Assembly (NCBI RefSeq): GCF_010093815.1
Contig: NW_022985563.1
Location: 189,446-253,445, forward strand
Length of the DNA stretch: 64,000 nucleotides
From: Pseudovirgaria hyperparasitica
Lineage: Eukaryota; Ascomycota; Dothideomycetes; Acrospermales; Acrospermaceae
Direction: 5' to 3'
In this document: positions 46,143 to 56,969 of the stretch, one piece after another
Layout of the letters: each line of letters begins with the position of its first letter
How positions within the stretch are numbered: position 1 is the stretch's first letter
Program-made: the position numbers and the translations under genes
The notes under the pieces: model-generated
Told to the model about the DNA's origin: nothing
What the model saw: the letters and a program-made list of their open reading frames with translations, nothing else
Database searches by the model: none

Positions 46143-46663
46143 ATTAGGAGAGTTATGGAAAGATTTATTAGGGCTGAAGAGGGTCGAGACGAGGGAGCGC
46201 CTGCGAAGATGGGTGCTGCGCAGCGACTATAGCGATTTGACTCTTCGAAAAGGAGTGACTTTGGTCAGGAGATGAGCGGCAAGGCTGTGGGATTGTTATG
46301 TGTACTGAAGGTGGATGCGGGATCGATCGATGAGAGATCGTCGCTGCGGACGGCCTCGGTGGTCTTGTGCGCCATGGTTTCATGTTTCCAGCTGGCCTTT
46401 TGAGTTTGCAGCCTTGGTGCCTGAGAACGCTTCCGCTTATGATTCAGATAGCTTTTGCCGCTTTCAACTTTCGATCTGACATCTTTGTCACAGTCATTAG
46501 ATGGATCTGCTCGTGTCGTAAGGCGATACAACCAAGGGACTTCTAAAAACTGATCTCCGACATCACGAAGCCGCTGACGTATGTATTGCTCACATGAAGG
46601 ACAAGGCCTGCCGATCTCATTCATATAATGCACTCGTAAGTCGTGACCTTAGATTCACCAGTA
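46143..46663. other. Spacer between LCL2 and the coiled-coil gene
   Basis: LCL2 promoter. A minus-strand frame with ATG at 46624 runs to 46265 (119 codons, starts MNEIGRPCPSCEQYIRQ). It has no match I recognise and could be a leader or chance frame. Confidence 0.45.
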
Positions 46664-49090
46664 TCACCTTTTCAGATACTTGTATTGATACAACTGCGGA
46701 TTTCCCAGCCCGCATTCATCTCTCCCCCATTCGTGCATTAACGCCTTTGTCATGCTATGCCGATCCTTGAGCGCAGCTTGCAGCCTCTCCCGCCACTTCT
46801 GTTCCCGTTCACGCATGAATGCTTGTATCCTCTCATCGAATGCACTGTTGACAGCTTCATTATCCTCCTTGAAAGCGACAAGTTCAGCTCTGGCAGTCGC
46901 GGCGTCTGCTCGAGCGGCCGCCGTGGCTTCCTGCTGTGCCTGGAGAGCAGTACGTATGGCAATGAGAGCTTCGCTGCCATCTTGATGTTCAGTCTGGTCA
47001 TGAATCCTATATACTGGTTGTACCCGAGTGTCGGTTGGCTCTATCTTGAGCTGTGCAAGCTCCTCATTGGCAGCAGCCAACTCCTGTCGTGCTCGGTTCT
47101 TATCTGTCCGTTCGATTTCGAGCATTTCTCCAAGCTGCTTGATGCCATTTTCGGCCTTGGTGCGCAAAGAGTCCATGGCCGTCTTGTGCTTGATGTGCTT
47201 CTCCGCGGTCTCAGCATTCAGTTCATTGATCTCATTCTGAAGTTCTCGCTGCTTCTCGAGAAGCTTTGCGCGCTCTTCCTCCCAGTCAGCAGTATGGTGG
47301 AACAGCTTCGAGCGAATTTTCTCGAGTACCGCCTGTTCTTCCCTCCTCGCATCACGACTTTCATTTGCTTCATCCCGGGCTATTCTTATTTCATTACGCA
47401 TCTGATCGAGTTGTAGACGAAGGCTCGTCAATCCACTTTCCATATCAGCTACCTTGGTTTGAGACAGGTTGTAAAGCTCGTGCGCGTGCAAGCGCTGTTG
47501 TTTCTGTTGCGAGACGTCCTGTTCTTTCAGGAGGACTTGCTTCCGCATGTCTTCGAGCTGACCTATCGTTGTCTTCAGACGTGCCTCAAGCTCTGCAATT
47601 CGGGCCTGGGCAACGGGCTCTTTCTCAATCTCTGTAGAGCTAAGAAAGGAGACTTCTTTCGTAGCGTCGTTTTGATTGAACTGGGTTTGGGCAAGCTGTA
47701 GTTGTTCTTCTAGAGCAGAGATCTTGGCTTTTGAACCCGACTTTTCTTGTTCTAATTCTTGATACAGACTAGCCTTGACATTGTCAAGATTGATATCAGC
47801 AGCGGCACTATTTCTCTCGAGCTCTCTGCGAAGCCTAGCTATCTCTGCCTGATAGGCTTCCAGTTTCGAATTGAGGTCATCTGCTTGACGTTCCCTTTCT
47901 TCAGTCAGCGCCGAGCGCCTTGATTCTTCTATTGCATATCTTTCTGCTATCGAATCCTCGATCTTCTTCTGTAACGAAGCTATGCGATCGTCTCGAGAAG
48001 TCGAAGCACGGTCATATTCTTCCTTTTGCTGTCTGAGCTCGTTCGTATGAGAGATACGCAACTCCTCGCTCTTCCGCGCAAAGTAAGTTCGATCGGCCGC
48101 TGACTGCATTTCGAGGGTTTTTATCTTGCTGTTCATATCGTTCTTTTCTTTTAAGTGCGCGGCCTCCAAATCTGTCTTCTCCTTGAGCGCAGTCTCCTTC
48201 AAGACAGCTAACTGATCTGCCCATTCCGAATTTGCCCGTTGTAGACTTCTTTCGTGCTCACTGCGTACTGTAGAGAGCTCACGAATATACCCTTCATTTG
48301 TGCTCTGGGATCGTTTTAGTTCGTCGGATGTGAAAGCAAGCGTCTCCTGCAGTTTTCGTATTATGTTATTGGACTCTGATGTCTGACGGAGGAGCTGTTC
48401 CTGAAGATCTGTGAGAGTCGGTGTCTGAGACGGCAAAGGTGAGGGTTGCTGAGGCGACAGAGGTTTGTGAGATGAGCGGGACGGATGGCTGGGCTTGTGA
48501 GGTGTTGTGTCTACATCTTCTACGGTCGGCTGTAAGGACCGTACCGATTTTGCTTTGTTGGATGCGACTATGGGCCGGGGCGACTCCACGTGTATTGCAG
48601 GGACATCAGCTTCTGGTAAAGCATCCAAGTATGAGAGGACCCTCTCTTGGTTCTCCATAGAAGACGCCGTAGACTGTCGATCATCATCATCCTGGTCATC
48701 ATCGGGATGTTGATTCTGCTGCTGCGCATGTTGCTCTTGGCCCTGAGTGTGCTGTTCCTCTATCTCGCTACTGTCGATATACTCCTCTAGATCCTCTGCA
48801 ACTTCGGTGTTGCTGATCCTCTCCGGCATCGTGACAGTAGGTGCAAGACTGTCCCTCAAGCTTCCTTCTCTTAACGGTGCGCGCATCCAGAAATCCATGT
48901 TCTGTGTGAAGTCTGTTGGGCCATCGATGTCCTCACTACGTATCGCATCCAAAGGTTCGACTTTAGGCAAGTCTGCAAAAGAAGATGCGTCGGATCCCGG
49001 ACCTCGCAGCGCGTCGAAGTCGATGGAGTACTTTGTCCTGTGTGTCGAGGCAGAGGCACGCCTTCGATGCCCGTTGCCCAGCGACGCCAT
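46664..49090 (-). CDS. Long coiled-coil protein
   Basis: Single exon, 808 residues. The N-terminal 200 residues are disordered and acidic with Gln/Asp runs (for example DDDQDDDD). From about residue 220 to 700 the sequence is an almost continuous coiled coil rich in Glu, Lys, Arg, Gln and Leu (for instance LTDLQEQLLRQTSESNNIIR). The C-terminus is a compact block, KWRERLQAALKDRHSMTKAL, followed by HEWGRDECGLGNPQLYQYKY, which looks conserved and ordered. Such an architecture fits a spindle-pole, septation or vesicle-tether scaffold, but I cannot name the family. The ATG at 49090 is the first in frame. Confidence 0.75.
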   Translation of the reverse strand: MASLGNGHRRRASASTHRTKYSIDFDALRGPGSDASSFADLPKVEPLDAIRSEDIDGPTDFTQNMDFWMRAPLREGSLRDSLAPTVTMPERISNTEVAEDLEEYIDSSEIEEQHTQGQEQHAQQQNQHPDDDQDDDDRQSTASSMENQERVLSYLDALPEADVPAIHVESPRPIVASNKAKSVRSLQPTVEDVDTTPHKPSHPSRSSHKPLSPQQPSPLPSQTPTLTDLQEQLLRQTSESNNIIRKLQETLAFTSDELKRSQSTNEGYIRELSTVRSEHERSLQRANSEWADQLAVLKETALKEKTDLEAAHLKEKNDMNSKIKTLEMQSAADRTYFARKSEELRISHTNELRQQKEEYDRASTSRDDRIASLQKKIEDSIAERYAIEESRRSALTEERERQADDLNSKLEAYQAEIARLRRELERNSAAADINLDNVKASLYQELEQEKSGSKAKISALEEQLQLAQTQFNQNDATKEVSFLSSTEIEKEPVAQARIAELEARLKTTIGQLEDMRKQVLLKEQDVSQQKQQRLHAHELYNLSQTKVADMESGLTSLRLQLDQMRNEIRIARDEANESRDARREEQAVLEKIRSKLFHHTADWEEERAKLLEKQRELQNEINELNAETAEKHIKHKTAMDSLRTKAENGIKQLGEMLEIERTDKNRARQELAAANEELAQLKIEPTDTRVQPVYRIHDQTEHQDGSEALIAIRTALQAQQEATAAARADAATARAELVAFKEDNEAVNSAFDERIQAFMREREQKWRERLQAALKDRHSMTKALMHEWGRDECGLGNPQLYQYKYLKR

Positions 49091-49437
49091 GATTCACAAT
49101 CTGGAACGTGGAGCGAATGGACTATATGTTTGCGGAAAACTGTGCGATAAGACTATACGACGGCGTAGGAAGGTCGATTGCGGATGTGAAGACGCGAAGC
49201 GCGCGCTGGTTGCATGTTGACGACATACCGCATTCGACTTAGCGCGTTGCACGGACTATTCCAATATCGCCATGTTTTTTCATCACACAGAACACATCGT
49301 TCATTCCGCAACCAATCTCTATATTGGTCACGAGCATATGAATGTGCAATATGGTATCAATAATTCTGCCTTGCCATGAAAACATACTCCACAACGACTA
49401 AACACAGCAACCGCGGAAAGAGGGTATTTCTGGTACA
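49091..49437. other. Promoter region of the coiled-coil gene
   Basis: Upstream of the coiled-coil gene and downstream of sulfite oxidase. Nothing recognisable. Confidence 0.5.
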
Positions 49438-50674
49438 TCAGACAATTGCTAAGTCTCTCGTTTCGCCATATCCGTTGTAACAAACGCCTCTTAGATTCCA
49501 CATAGTCATGCTCTCCTGTACATTTCCAGCATTATCTGTAGCTCGACTGAAAAGTCTTTGCGACTTGCCCTTCTCCATGCTTATCCTCGTCTTCCATAGT
49601 GTCCACGCCCACTTTCCTTTGTGTTCGTCATCACTCAACAGCTCTGCCTCAACCCAGTGGATTCCTTCATCGGCAGTTACCTCAACCTTGACCACTGGTC
49701 CTGATTCGCCGCTTGGTAGAGCATAGCCTGACACTTCGATACAGCCGTCTGATCCAAGCTCGGTGATGCTCCCTGGCTGGGGAACAGCAATGACGGAGTT
49801 GACAGGCATTTCCTCCAATGCAGGTACATTCGCCCACATGTTTTCCGCGGCCTGAGCGCTATCGATATGTGGCGGCAGAATCTTGTAGTCGTGTTGTTGA
49901 TAGAAGTTCTTCGACTCTGTCGCTTGTACGGTTATTCGATCGAGCCACTTCACCGACCGAGCTCCGGCAACGCCTGGCACCACGACTCGCACGGGGAAGC
50001 CATGATTGGGCTTTAGAACCTCTGCATTCATCTGTCGCTACTGTTAGCCTAGATCCACACAGTCTTGCTGCCTCACCACACCTACTCAGCGAGGATACAC
50101 ATACCTTTAGTGCCAAAACAACCTCAGCATCTGCCCTCATCGCCCTATCCAGCGGTATGCTCCCACCATACCAATCGTCCTCCTGTACCTTCACTTGAAA
50201 ACAAGCAAATGCAACATGTGTCTCCTTCCATCTGCTCTCCTCGATGTCAATCCCGGCATGCACAAGCACATCCTTAAGCAACGGGCCCTCCCATTTACAG
50301 TTCATGACAGCACCATCATACCAGTCCACGCCCTGCACCTCCTTGATCTGAGTCCGCATAGTATGTCGTCTGTTCCCTGCACACTGTAAGGCACAAACAA
50401 CCTCATGTTGCGTCAGCGTCTTGAGATCATCAACGGACAGTGAAAGCTGCCTCTTCACTGCCCCGTCGACTTGCACAATGTGCTTCGAGGCGTCGAGATG
50501 CGGGATCGGGCTGAGCATGTCAGCCGCGCTATGTTAATTCGACATGATATCCTCGTACCCATGGTTGCGATCATAGCCATTCTTAGTAGTTAAGAAGCTC
50601 GACACAAGATCTTTGAGCGGTGGCTCACGGTTCAGCGGCTCGTCAACAGAGTATTCTGTTTGTAGATCGCTCAT
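49438..50674 (-). CDS. Sulfite oxidase (molybdopterin enzyme without cytochrome b5 domain)
   Basis: Sulfite oxidase turns sulfite into sulfate and removes toxic sulfite. Exons 50559-50674, 50105-50510 and 49438-50031 give 371 residues. The first junction creates NHGPIPHLDASKH, the expected family start. The molybdenum-binding Cys is in VCALQCAGNRR (about residue 82), with the conserved VQEDDWYGGSIPLDRAM after it. The third exon shows LKPNHGFPVRVVVPGVAGAR and SVKWLDRITV, then the dimerisation domain with WVEAELLSD, KWAWTLWK and the ending WNLRGVCYNGY. There is no heme domain, so the electron acceptor differs from animal enzymes. No clear organelle signal. CACGTG sits 190 bases upstream. Confidence 0.92.
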
Positions 50675-53312
50675 TTCACGAGACACTTTGCCGCAACAGG
50701 AAATCGCATAAGAATATACCTAGCTATTGTGAGAGGCTTGGTGATAGCTCCTCAGAGCTCTCTTGTGCATGCGGCTGATTATAGGGCAATATAAGCAGGT
50801 AGCTCGGGTAACGACGTCATCCCGCAAGTGAAACAGTGAAAACAACCTTGGGACTCTTCACAGCACGTGTGGCGTACAACATACTATAAGTCCTCCAGTG
50901 TCTACACTTCCGTTCGACCAGAATGTCTTTCAACCTCAACTAGAGTAGCATTCGCTGACCTTTTCTCTGAGCCACACTATGGCTGTGCATATCTTGTATT
51001 GCTAGAAAAAGAATAGAAGCCGCCTACTGTACTGCTGGAATGCGATCGTGGCTTTAAGGCTTTTTGCACTGGATTCCAGTAGTGATTAAGAGGTTGCAGT
51101 CTGATAGGCCGGACTTTTCAGGCTGTATGTCTACCTGTCTAAGAGTTTGCTCTGCATGGCCAGGATTCCTCCATGACCTCGATGATTGTCGATACGAAAC
51201 CCCCGGAGATAGCGTACTTACTGGAAAGTACGCAACTTCTTGGAGGGTCTCGGGCATAGATATGTTGAATGGCATGAATGGGCAGGAGTCACAATAATGG
51301 GTGTTGCTGCTTCCGTGGCCGGTGGAGGGTAGAATGAGAGGGATGTAACGAAAGGTCTTGTGAGGCTTTTTGCTCTCCATATGAAAGGTTGGATCCATTG
51401 CTGTACCGCACAGCAGGTAATTTCTGATGGTGAGCAAGTGCAAAAGACGAAAGGATGTACTGGGTTCGGCCACGTCCAATCGGAACCTACAGGCGGGATG
51501 ACCGAGTGAACAGTGGTAGCGTATGATCGGTCGCCCAGATACTATTATCAAATGTTCTTTAAGGCTGACCAATGGAGTCCAGGAGGCGACAGACATGAAG
51601 TGGGAGTATTCGGGCAGCCAGCCTGCATAAATGCGGGGCATAGACTGTCACTTGTAGGTCTAAACACACAATGTTTCAGGTGCCAGATGTGGCTGTTCGT
51701 CCGAACGTCTAGAAACAGGCCATGTGCGAAGTGTCGGAGATATATTAGTAGAGAGAGTAGAGTTAAACATCCAGAAGATTTGTTTCTATCTTTGTTTAGA
51801 GCATTGAAACATCTAGTAAGGATGTGTTCGGCCCTGCTCATTTCATTACATACGTACAGCATGCATGTTTCTAGCTGATGCCATGCAATAAATAGGACGG
51901 AGGATGTTCGTTACAACCATATTATCGAAGAGAGATTGCCGAACTTGGAACTGATCCTGTAGATGCAAAGGCCACTGCTTTGAGGCGTATGGTCAGAACA
52001 TATGGATATGTCAACTTATGTCTCAAAGCCCGGGAGCGATTAACATTGTTTATCATCGTATGTTCCTACTGAGCGAAACCTGCTGCAAGTCCACGTGCTG
52101 AGGGATTATTTAGCCCTGTGGATCGGCTGGTCCGTGGATTCATGCAAAGATCAAGGTGAGAGTTGTCGTGGTAGCCCGAGGAGATGGATTATGGGAGAGT
52201 ATGTCACCTCGTCATGGCGTCACAGGCTCTACCAGTGAGAGACATGGAAGGCTTCTCTAAAGAATTCCTTCTTTGCGTATGGTGTAACACTAGGGCTGGT
52301 ATCAGCGTAGTCAGAACAAAAAGCCAGGGCCAGCGTCCCCTTATCGCCAGCCCACAAGCCCCGCCAGCCACTCAACTTTAGCCGTGGGGGCCCCTGAAAA
52401 TCTCGTGCTTCTTGATGGCATGGAAGGCCTGATCGTTATGCCCTCCACACACAAACTTGAGCCTCATCCAGTCCCTATTCCCGTTACGGCTATTGATACC
52501 ACCTCTCAGCCCACATGTGTCATGACTTCTCCTTCTCCCCTCCCTACTACTACAATGCTACTACTACAGTACTACGAAGGGAGCTCGAGCCAACCTAGAC
52601 TGTGGAGAAAGTAGAAAGTTTAGAAACGTCTCGACTTGTCTTCCCTGATCGAAGCTTGCTTTCAATGCCCGAGCGGTAGGACAGCATGTCTGCCAATGGA
52701 TATATATCTTGATGAGATGCCCTGCATGTAGCACTTTTTTCTTCTCTCGCTATCGCTGAGTCGACACCAAATATCACTTTCCTTTCGCATATCATTTGCA
52801 TTTTGCTTCGCGTGCCTGTGGCATCGCGTGCTTTCATTGACATCGTCGTCTTCCACCCTATTCTGAGCACACACTCTCATTCCGTGTACTTTGCCACTCA
52901 CTCAATCTACTTGCAAACTCTCCAGCTGTTGATTGTCTGGCCTGTGATTCACTCTCTACGTGGGTCTGTGTTGTGTCTAGGTATGTAGCTCGCCATCACT
53001 ACACTGCTCAACAATCACTCGCACCGAGTCTCGATTGTAATGCCCCACTTTTCGCATAAAGTCTTAAATCTATTGAGAGACGCGGTGGCAACAATAGCAT
53101 ACTATTTTCTATTGACTTTGCCTTACACTGCTGCGTCCTGCGCCTGAATATATCAAGGCCGACTCTTCCAATTTTTTACAATCCTCGAAACTAATCTCTT
53201 GTATAGATCGTGTTCCAGACGACCATTTTTGCAGTCTTTAACTACCAATCGATAGCCGGCCTATCGATCTCTCAGCAAAGCAAGCTCAGCAGTTGGAATC
53301 TACCATTTCAAC
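50675..53312. other. 2.6-kb gene-poor tract upstream of sulfite oxidase and the LPMO
   Basis: Shared by two divergent genes. It contains CACGTG at 50864-50869 and 52095-52100, a CTA-type microsatellite at about 52540-52577, and only short frames. A long regulated promoter for the LPMO, or an unannotated noncoding RNA, would fit. I cannot show either. Confidence 0.45.
52540..52577. repeat. CTA/ACT microsatellite
   Basis: Imperfect tandem CTA triplets, broken by a few other bases, within the long spacer before the LPMO gene. Confidence 0.7.
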
Positions 53313-54716
53313 ATGTTCACGTCTTCACTCGCATCATGCCTGGCCCTCGCCCTGCTCAGCACGGCAAACGCCCATATGGTCATGTCCAATCCCAAGCCCC
53401 CTAACTTCGGGGTTCTTCGAAACGCTCCCATGACGAGCAATATCTGGCCTTGTAAGATCGGTGAAACGACGAAAGTTGAAGGTCAGGCCCCTATAATCTA
53501 TGCCTTCGATGATCCATCGTACGGCGCCGTCACCAAAGCGCAAGCTGGAAAGTCGATGGAAGTCGAATTCACTGGCAGCGCTGTCCATGGTGGTGGATCT
53601 TGCCAGTTCAGTGTCAACTATGGGGACACTCCAAGCAAGAACGTAGAGGATTGGAAAGTAATTCACACCATCCTAGGTGGCTGTCCAGCCCAACATGAGG
53701 GAAATCTAGATGAAGGAGGAAATGATAAGCGGGGGCACGCGAAGGGTCTGACCTGTAAGAACGCAGGTCAAGACAAGAGTACCGGTACAAATTGTGTACG
53801 GGCCTTTGACATCCCGATTCCCAAGGACATCCAAAACGGCAAGGCTTTCTTTGCATGGACATGGTTCAACCATATCGGCAATCGCGAGATGTACATGAAC
53901 TGTGCCCCTATTCAGATTACTGGTGGAAAGGATGATTCATCCGGAGTCTCAAAGCTTCCCACCTTGTTTGCTGCTAATATGGGTGGTGCACCAGGCACTT
54001 GTAACACCGGTGAGGGGATCCTCTCTATCCCTGACAAACACATAGGACAGTCTGTAGTGAACAACCTCAAGTCTGTCGACGAAGCTAGCATCGGTAACTG
54101 TGGCAAAGCTGGCACTGGCCATGGTAACGCTGGTGGATATGGAGGGGATGCTTCTGCCCCCTCGTCTCCTGCATCCGTTCCATCATCTGCTGCGTATTCC
54201 GAGGGCGACAAGCCTGCGCCAACTCCATCGCCACCCGCAAAGAACCCTCCGACAGCTCCAACGCCCGGAAAAAACCCGCCAGCAGCCCCGGCGTCATACG
54301 AGAAGAGCCCTCCAGTAGCTCCTTCGCCCGCAGAGGACACTCCAGCACCCCCCTCATCATCCAAGGAGAACCCTCCGGCTTTGTCGCCGGCCAAGGATAA
54401 CACCACCGAAGTACCCTCGGACGGCTACTCTCCCGCCTCGTCACCGGCCAAGGACAACGCTACCGAAGTTCCTTCAGACAGCTACGCTCCCGTGGGAAGC
54501 GGCCCTGCGTCTTCGAGCAATGGTGTCCCTTGCAAGCCAGATGGCGCCATTATATGCATCTCGGATACCCAATGGGGTACGTGCAATCACGGATTTGCCG
54601 TGCCTCAAGCTGTCTCCGCCGGGACTGTCTGTAGCGGTACTGCCATCAAAGCCCTTGCCAAGTCGAAACGTCACAGCATCCACCACCTACGCTCTCATCC
54701 CCGCTCTTTCATATGA
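53313..54716 (+). CDS. AA11-type lytic polysaccharide monooxygenase with a C-terminal Cys-rich module
   Basis: AA11 LPMOs are secreted copper enzymes that oxidatively cut chitin. This single-exon protein of 467 residues has a 20-residue signal peptide (SCLALALLSTANA) that leaves His21 as the mature N-terminus. The other copper ligands are His92 in GSAVHGGGSCQF and the axial Tyr194 in NREMYMNCAPI. The catalytic domain ends near residue 250. A long Pro/Ser/Ala linker follows, with repeated SPAKDN units, then a Cys-containing module starting CKPDGAIICIS with WGTCNHGFAV. That module resembles the small X278/CBM19-like domains seen on some AA11 enzymes. The C-terminal tail is His/Arg-rich. All copper residues are intact. 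Confidence 0.87.
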   Translation: MFTSSLASCLALALLSTANAHMVMSNPKPPNFGVLRNAPMTSNIWPCKIGETTKVEGQAPIIYAFDDPSYGAVTKAQAGKSMEVEFTGSAVHGGGSCQFSVNYGDTPSKNVEDWKVIHTILGGCPAQHEGNLDEGGNDKRGHAKGLTCKNAGQDKSTGTNCVRAFDIPIPKDIQNGKAFFAWTWFNHIGNREMYMNCAPIQITGGKDDSSGVSKLPTLFAANMGGAPGTCNTGEGILSIPDKHIGQSVVNNLKSVDEASIGNCGKAGTGHGNAGGYGGDASAPSSPASVPSSAAYSEGDKPAPTPSPPAKNPPTAPTPGKNPPAAPASYEKSPPVAPSPAEDTPAPPSSSKENPPALSPAKDNTTEVPSDGYSPASSPAKDNATEVPSDSYAPVGSGPASSSNGVPCKPDGAIICISDTQWGTCNHGFAVPQAVSAGTVCSGTAIKALAKSKRHSIHHLRSHPRSFI

Positions 54717-55316
54717 GATCCAGCTCTTGACAAACCGGCAGCGTTAGCATTACAGGCTTGATAGCCGATCGCACTGAGTGCAGTCTGTTTAGGACAAGCG
54801 AGTCTTCTGGAACTTGAGAGAAGGCTGGCACTCAGGTGGGAGCGTTTGTATTGCTCTGGATGGCATTTTGGCATGATTGTACATTGAGTGTTCTGCAAGA
54901 CTTCGACTGCTCGAATCGACTTTTGCTTCGCTCCTTTTTCGTGTGGACATACTTCTCTTCTTCTGATCTACATGCCTTAAGTAGTCATGCCGATTATCTC
55001 TTCAACTCTCCTGTACATGCCACTGGCATTCAGATACATCTGTGCAAGCCGCAGATAGAAAATGAATACACGCCAAGAAGCGGACTACAGCTTTAAAACC
55101 TAACTGTGCTGTGAATCTTTTAAGTTGCGCGCATGTCCGCCACCTGCCAAATATGAATTCGTTGTAATAGAGTAAGACTGCCAAAGTCCCAATGTGAAGC
55201 AGTGAAGCCTAATTCCAATGATATTCCAGAGCAATATCTGAAAAGTGCGTCTCCTGATAGAAAGTAGCTCCACTGGAAAGGCGCGGGGCAATTCCGCCGC
55301 GCCGCAGAATCTCATC
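54717..55316. other. Spacer between the LPMO and YIH1-like genes
   Basis: LPMO 3' flank and YIH1 promoter. No feature recognised. Confidence 0.5.
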
Positions 55317-56201
55317 ATGTCTTCTCTCGCAGATGAATTACTCTCAATCAATTCAATCTATGGTGAAAATACGCTCGAGCTTGAATCTGCAGCACTTTCA
55401 GATCCAAACAACGCGCCGTCGATTTGCATCCTTCGTCTCCCCACTCCTCCCTCAATCACACTCCGCCTCGAGTTCCCTCCCAACTATCCAGACGCTCCAC
55501 CATCAATCCTCGGCACGCAGAGTGTAGGTCATGACATACGCAAAGGCTTTGGCAACGAAGTCGTGAACGTCGTCAGAGACACTCTAGCGAAAGTCTACGA
55601 GCCCGGCGCGCCATGCATCTTCGACCTACTAGAAGATGTTGGCGAGGCCATTGCACAACAAGAGGAGCGAAGGCCCGAACAACACTTAGAAGAGCACAAC
55701 GTGGGCGATGAAGACAATGAGGAAGGGCAAACGACGAAGAAAGATTGCTTTACACAGCAACCTTCGTCCATGCTAGACCATGAGCCTCTCTGGACACTTT
55801 CCGACCCGATAAACGAGAAGAAGTCACTATTCCTCGCGTGGGTCGCGCCCGTAAGCTCAACTGCCCAAGCACACGCCTACGTCTCGCATCTTGTCTCCAC
55901 GGACAAGAAAGTCGCCAAGGCAACCCATAATATCACGGCGTGGCGGATAGAGGGTGGAAATGGCGCTGTCTTTCAGGACTGCGATGACGATGGCGAGACT
56001 GCTGCTGGGGGTCGACTTCTGCATCTTTTGCAGATCATGGATGTCTGGAATGTTATGGTTGTAGTGAGTAGGTGGTATGGTGGGATTAAGCTGGGTCCTG
56101 ATCGCTTCCGACTTATCAATCAGGTCGCGAGGAATGGCTTGTTGAAGGCAGGGTTTGTGAAAGAAGAGAAGGAAGCAGGATCGAAGAAGGGTAAAAAATG
56201 A
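55317..56201 (+). CDS. YIH1: YIH1/IMPACT homologue (Gcn2 regulator)
   Basis: YIH1/IMPACT binds Gcn1 and thereby limits activation of the Gcn2 kinase in the amino-acid starvation response. This single-exon 294-residue protein has an N-terminal RWD domain (LADELLSINSIYGE, then RLEFPPNYPDAPPSI). An acidic linker follows, then the ancient UPF0029 domain with KKSLFLAWVAPVSS, HNITAWRI and VVVSRWYGGIKLGPDRF. The domain order and length are normal. The ATG at 55317 directly precedes the RWD domain; an in-frame non-ATG codon further upstream is not needed. The tail is Lys/Glu-rich (GSKKGKK). Confidence 0.92.
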   Translation: MSSLADELLSINSIYGENTLELESAALSDPNNAPSICILRLPTPPSITLRLEFPPNYPDAPPSILGTQSVGHDIRKGFGNEVVNVVRDTLAKVYEPGAPCIFDLLEDVGEAIAQQEERRPEQHLEEHNVGDEDNEEGQTTKKDCFTQQPSSMLDHEPLWTLSDPINEKKSLFLAWVAPVSSTAQAHAYVSHLVSTDKKVAKATHNITAWRIEGGNGAVFQDCDDDGETAAGGRLLHLLQIMDVWNVMVVVSRWYGGIKLGPDRFRLINQVARNGLLKAGFVKEEKEAGSKKGKK

Positions 56202-56969
56202 GCATGAATGCTGGAGTGGATACAAATAGTCTCATGCTCAGCTGGAATGCGTTCCTGGGCTTCTATGTTTATGCTTAGATTCAAGCGTCATCGAATCTTT
56301 AGAATTGTGAGATACCTCAGTCTGCCAATCTGGTATTCAGAGCTGTATTAGGCCTAGTATATAAGTAGGGGTCCTTCCTTACAACTTACAACCTCCAACC
56401 TCTCAAACCACCCACCCAAGCTGCAGCCTACATTCACAGTCCAAGCTTCGAGTCATGGATGGCACTAAGCCCTTACGGGCCAGCCAGGGTCTAGTCACGT
56501 GCCACTAATTTTCCTCTGACTATATAACCGCGTGCCCCTCGCGTCTCTTTTCAATCTCTATCTAAGTTTGTCTTCCCTCTCTCGACTGCTTGCTTGACTT
56601 GCTAACAACATCTCAGGTGCAGTGGCGTTACGCATAGCAGTGAAGATTCGTCTGAGCTTGCGTTTTTGCTAGTTGAAAACTACTTTAACTGACTGCTCCT
56701 GTTGGTCTTCGTGATCGGCAGGGAATTTTTGGAACCTTCTTTTTATGTGAGAATCACACCTCGCAAACCTTTTTTTCATTGATCGTTTGGCCATTGTGCT
56801 GATCATCAGGGAAGAGAGTATCCCTTGTTCCTTACCTTTCGTTCTGCTTATATCGTCGGAAAGACCCTCGAGCGTCCTCTCATCGTATCGTTGACGTGAG
56901 ACTCGGAAAGTGTGGAAGGGCCTGCGTCTTACGTGTGACACTTCTTGAGCGTCTCTCCCAGCCAGCATC
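56202..56969. other. Promoter and leader of the MAT2B-like gene
   Basis: It contains CACGTG (56496-56501) and a TATATAA box (56521-56527). CT-rich sequence follows, and a possible leader intron ends at about 56617 (GCTAACAACATCTCAG). A short frame on the minus strand looks spurious. Confidence 0.5.
56521..56527 (+). promoter_or_regulatory. TATA box candidate of the MAT2B-like gene
   Basis: TATATAA stands 20 bases after a CACGTG site and is followed by a pyrimidine-rich stretch where transcription could start. It is about 440 bases before the ATG, which implies a long leader or a leader intron. Confidence 0.45.

Noticed and set aside
46265-46624. 119-codon minus-strand frame with a CPSC motif
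   Set aside because: It has a proper ATG but no recognisable family, and it lies in the LCL2 promoter; a single CxxC is not enough to call a gene.
46757-47416. 219-codon plus-strand frame
   Set aside because: It is the antisense of the coiled-coil gene.
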